Source: Anaerolineales bacterium (GTDB taxonomy: Bacteria; Chloroflexota; Anaerolineae; Anaerolineales; UBA4823). Taken from it: DNA of 7,827 nucleotides. Below, one piece after another: positions 6,241-7,827 of this stretch. A program made the position numbers and the translations under genes. Each line of letters starts with the position of its first letter. The first letter of the stretch is position 1. The stretch is taken from assembly GCA_026415275.1 (NCBI GenBank), contig JAOAHK010000100.1, positions 1 through 7,827 of the forward strand, read 5' to 3'. The notes under the pieces were generated by a model, which did no database searches, was not told the DNA's origin, and was given only the letters and a program-made list of their open reading frames with translations.

Positions 6241-7137
6241 ATGACAGAAAATCCTGTAATGCTCGATCCCCACCTTGTAAAAGAACGAGCTGAAGAAGCT
6301 CAAGAACATCTGACCCATTGCGACTTGTGTGGCTGGGAATGTGGTATCAACCGCTTAGAAGGCAAACTAGGTGTCTGCAAAACGGGGGAACTTGCCTATA
6401 TCAGCAGCTTTGGACCCCATCACGGAGAAGAAAATCCCTTGCGCGGTTGGCGTGGCTCTGGGACAATCTTCTTTGCTGGTTGCAATCTGCGTTGCCAATA
6501 TTGTCAGAATTATGAGATCAGCCAACTGTATCAAGGATATGCGGTAACTGCCACTCAATTAGCCGAAATCATGCTTCACTTACAAGCCATGGGTTGCCAT
6601 AATATTAACTTTGTTTCACCCTCCCACGTGATTGTCCCGATTTTGCAAGCCCTCGCCATCGCCCGTCCGAAAGGTCTCCACCTCCCGTTGGTCTATAACA
6701 CAGGAGGGTATGATTCTTTGAGTGCTTTAAAGCTCTTGGACGGCATCATCGACATCTACATGCCGGATATGAAGTACGGCAATGCCAATCTTGCGCGGAA
6801 GTATTCCCGAATCCCAAATTACCCCCAAATCAACCAACAAGCAGTCAAAGAGATGCATCGTCAAGTGGGCGACTTAATCCTCGATGAAAACGGGATTGCT
6901 CAACGCGGTTTGTTGATTCGGCACCTGGTATTACCGAACCATATCGCAGGGAGTGAGCAAATCCTAAAGTTCATCGCAGAGGAGATTTCCCCCAACACCT
7001 ACCTAAACATCATGGATCAATACCGGCCGCTCTACCTTGCCCACCAATACCCTGAATTGAATCGGCGGATTACTTTGCGGGAGTATCAGGACGTCATCGA
7101 GCTTGCGCGTTCTCTGGGACTAAACCGCCTTGATTGA
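6241..7137 (+). CDS. Radical SAM protein, PflX-like (COG1313; pyruvate formate-lyase activase-like)
   Basis: This is a 298-residue protein. The radical SAM cluster motif is GCNLRCQYC at 80-88, with Cys81, Cys85 and Cys88 binding the 4Fe-4S cluster that cleaves SAM. An N-terminal block, Cys27-X2-Cys30-X3-Cys34-X11-Cys46 (CDLCGWECGINRLEGKLGVC), may bind zinc or a second cluster and is characteristic of PflX-like proteins. Later family blocks are NFVSPSH (123-129), YNTGGYDS (152-159), DIYMPDMKY (171-179), LLIRHLVLPNH (224-234) and NIMDQYRP (256-263). The family is annotated as activase-like, but no glycyl radical enzyme lies in this window, so the target is unknown. The ATG follows the kinase TAG after only three bases, with a weak upstream AGG (6230-6232). 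Confidence 0.93.
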   Translation: MTENPVMLDPHLVKERAEEAQEHLTHCDLCGWECGINRLEGKLGVCKTGELAYISSFGPHHGEENPLRGWRGSGTIFFAGCNLRCQYCQNYEISQLYQGYAVTATQLAEIMLHLQAMGCHNINFVSPSHVIVPILQALAIARPKGLHLPLVYNTGGYDSLSALKLLDGIIDIYMPDMKYGNANLARKYSRIPNYPQINQQAVKEMHRQVGDLILDENGIAQRGLLIRHLVLPNHIAGSEQILKFIAEEISPNTYLNIMDQYRPLYLAHQYPELNRRITLREYQDVIELARSLGLNRLD

Positions 7138-7166
7138 CGAATATGAATGGGTGATCTTTTTCAACC

Positions 7167-7194
7167 TTGACAGCATCGAACAAAATGGTAAACT
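7167..7194 (+). promoter_or_regulatory. Sigma70-type promoter of the proS leader
   Basis: TTGACA (7167-7172, a perfect -35) is followed after 16 bases by TAAACT (7189-7194, 4 of 6 matches to TATAAT). Transcription should start near 7201-7203. The promoter lies about 30 bases after the radical SAM stop. No hairpin-plus-T terminator is visible between 7138 and 7166, so the upstream operon may read through until it meets the leader terminator. Confidence 0.72.
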
Positions 7195-7202
7195 AAAAAT
7201 CA

Positions 7203-7262
7203 ATGAGAATGTCTTATTCACCGAGCGAATTCTCTCCGTTCCCGCCTACCCGAAAACCCTGA
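7203..7262 (+). CDS. Proline-rich leader peptide of the proS attenuator (MRMSYSPSEFSPFPPTRKP)
   Basis: This is a 19-codon reading frame ending in TGA at 7260-7262. Five codons are proline: CCG at 7221, 7236 and 7242, CCT at 7245, and CCC at 7257. They include an adjacent Pro-Pro pair and a Pro just before the stop. The frame sits between the promoter and the terminator upstream of proS, and its codons form the 5' arms of two hairpins, as in trp- or pheST-type leader peptides. The ATG at 7203 is about 8 bases after the -10 box, so the message may begin at or next to the start codon. A second in-frame ATG at 7209 gives a 17-residue version. No normal SD is possible for either start. The peptide is expected to have no function beyond its translation. 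The evidence is positional and compositional, as the frame is short. Confidence 0.68.
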   Translation: MRMSYSPSEFSPFPPTRKP

Positions 7263-7292
7263 TATGGCTTTCGGCCTCTGAGAGTTCGCCGG
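7221..7292 (+). promoter_or_regulatory. Protector (anti-antiterminator) hairpins of the proS leader
   Basis: The outer stem has 13 pairs: 7221-7223 with 7290-7292, 7225-7229 with 7285-7289, and 7232-7236 with 7280-7284, with bulges at A7224 and 7230-7231. Inside it, 7250-7255 (CCGAAA) pairs with 7269-7274 (TTTCGG) and, after one A-C mismatch, 7257-7258 pairs with 7266-7267, closing a 7-base loop. Both 5' arms are leader-peptide codons. A ribosome stalled on the central proline codons would open both stems. Without stalling they sequester the antiterminator strand. Confidence 0.62.
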
Positions 7293-7331
7293 CAAAAGTC
7301 TAGCAGTCCCTGCCCTCTGGAGCGAAAGCCA
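7265..7331 (+). promoter_or_regulatory. Antiterminator pairing of the proS leader
   Basis: Strand 7265-7284 can pair with 7315-7331. TGGCTTTCG (7265-7273) matches CGAAAGCCA (7323-7331) perfectly over 9 bases. After a 2-base bulge, 7276-7280 pairs with 7318-7322 (two wobbles). After a bulged A7281, 7282-7284 pairs with 7315-7317. The total is about 17 pairs. The structure consumes most of the terminator 5' arm and all of its loop, and it uses the strand held in the protector hairpins, so the structures are mutually exclusive. Confidence 0.62.
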
Positions 7332-7347
7332 CAGAGGGCGATTTTTT
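7312..7347 (+). terminator. Intrinsic terminator in the proS leader (attenuator)
   Basis: GCCCTCTG (7312-7319) pairs perfectly with CAGAGGGC (7332-7339). The apical part contains GC-GAAA-GC, which can form a GNRA-type tetraloop. Six T residues follow (7342-7347) after GA. It lies about 120 bases downstream of the proS promoter and 30 bases before the proS start, so it should stop transcription before the gene unless the antiterminator forms. Confidence 0.82.
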
Positions 7348-7377
7348 ATATGATCCATCAAGCATAAGGAGGACGCC

Positions 7378-7827
7378 GTGAGAGTTTCGCAATTATTCAA
7401 TGTCACTCTACGAGAAGCCCCTGCTGAGGCAGAAGTTACCAGCCACCAACTGCTGGTGCGCGCGGGATTCATCCGCCAATTAGCGGCTGGGATCTTTTCC
7501 TACATGCCGCTGGGGAGAAGGACACTCACCAAAATCGAAAACATCATGCGCGAGGAGATGAATGCCATCGGTGGTCAAGAGATGACCATGCCGGTTGTCC
7601 ATCCGGCGGACATTTGGAAAGAGACCCAACGTTGGTACCAAATTGGCACGGAAATGGGGCGCTTCAAGGATAAAAACAATCGCGACATGGTTTTAGCGAT
7701 GACACATGAGGAAGTTGTCGCGGATATTGTCCGCAAGGATATCCGTTCCTACCGTCAGCTTCCCCGCTTAATCTATCATATCCAGACCAAATGGCGAGAT
7801 GATCCCCGTCCTCGCGCCGGATTGATC
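7378..7827 (+). CDS. proS: Prolyl-tRNA synthetase (bacterial-type class II), 5' part; cut by window edge
   Basis: An open frame of 150 codons runs from the GTG at 7378 to the right edge; the full protein is usually about 560-570 residues. It ligates proline to tRNA-Pro using ATP, in the cytosol. The N-terminus MRVSQLFNVTLREAPAEAEVTSHQLLVRAGFIRQLAAGIFSYMPLG is the hallmark opening of bacterial ProS. The class II motif 1 region (IMREEMNAIGGQEMTMPVVHPADIW) and the THEEVVADIVRKDIRSYRQLP block follow, then motif 2 begins (IYHIQTKWRDDPRPRAGLI). The start is supported by AAGGAGGA (7366-7373), 4 bases before the GTG. The gene has its own promoter and a leader with a proline-codon peptide, protector hairpins and terminator, so expression is probably raised when charged tRNA-Pro falls. 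Confidence 0.97.
   Translation, partial: MRVSQLFNVTLREAPAEAEVTSHQLLVRAGFIRQLAAGIFSYMPLGRRTLTKIENIMREEMNAIGGQEMTMPVVHPADIWKETQRWYQIGTEMGRFKDKNNRDMVLAMTHEEVVADIVRKDIRSYRQLPRLIYHIQTKWRDDPRPRAGLI

Noticed and set aside
7138..7166. Terminator for the rightward operon after the radical SAM gene
   Set aside because: A TTTTT run (7157-7161) exists, but no stable stem precedes it.
7278..7283. CTGAGA, a hallmark of TPP riboswitches
   Set aside because: The other conserved TPP blocks are absent, and these bases belong to the protector and antiterminator stems.
7201..7377. T-box riboswitch upstream of proS
   Set aside because: No AGGGTGGNACCGCG-like T-box sequence is present, and the leader after the probable transcription start is short for a full T-box. 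The proline-rich reading frame and alternative pairing explain the region better.
7218..7472. 84-codon minus-strand open frame across the proS leader
   Set aside because: It is antisense to a regulatory leader and the conserved ProS N-terminus, with no SD or recognisable domain.

Overview
The window is an ordinary bacterial chromosomal segment of about 50% GC: dense genes, short gaps, good Shine-Dalgarno (SD) sites on some genes and one GTG start. No mobile element, CRISPR array, rRNA or tRNA gene was seen. The gene set (UPF0316 membrane protein, B12-dependent mutase-like enzyme, opine dehydrogenase family enzyme, MOFRL-type glycerate kinase, PflX-like radical SAM protein) suggests an anaerobic or facultative environmental bacterium. 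Chloroflexota (Anaerolineae-like) is my best guess, from family impressions only and with low confidence.

Layout. Positions 1-3345 hold a leftward operon. It reads, in transcription order, a UPF0316 (DUF5698/DUF2179) membrane protein, an 11-bp gap, a fused B12-binding/glutamate-mutase-like enzyme, a 4-bp ATGA overlap, and an octopine/nopaline dehydrogenase-type enzyme that runs off the left edge. A divergent intergenic region of about 270 bp follows (3346-3612). Positions 3613-7137 hold a rightward operon of four closely packed genes: a SAM-dependent methyltransferase, an SRAP (YedK/HMCES) DNA-protein crosslink protein, a type-II glycerate 2-kinase, and a PflX-like radical SAM protein. All four lie in one reading frame, separated by TAG stops plus gaps of 9, 6 and 3 bases. 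Positions 7138-7377 are a regulatory region, and proS (prolyl-tRNA synthetase) begins at 7378 and runs off the right edge.

The most interesting element is the proS leader. A good sigma70-type promoter (TTGACA, 16 bp, TAAACT) is followed almost at once by a short reading frame, MRMSYSPSEFSPFPPTRKP, in which 5 of 19 codons are proline. It overlaps the 5' arms of two hairpins. The 3' arms of those hairpins can pair instead, through about 17 base pairs, with the 5' arm and loop of an intrinsic terminator just upstream of proS. This is the complete geometry of a trp/pheST-type ribosome-mediated attenuator keyed to proline codons, controlling the enzyme that charges tRNA-Pro. The leader start codon sits so close to the -10 box that the transcript may be leaderless.

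How the genes work together. In the left operon, the tight coupling of a carbon-skeleton-mutase-like enzyme to an opine dehydrogenase-like enzyme suggests consecutive steps of an unrecognised amino-acid or 2-oxo-acid pathway. The right operon looks like a mixed housekeeping cluster without one obvious pathway.
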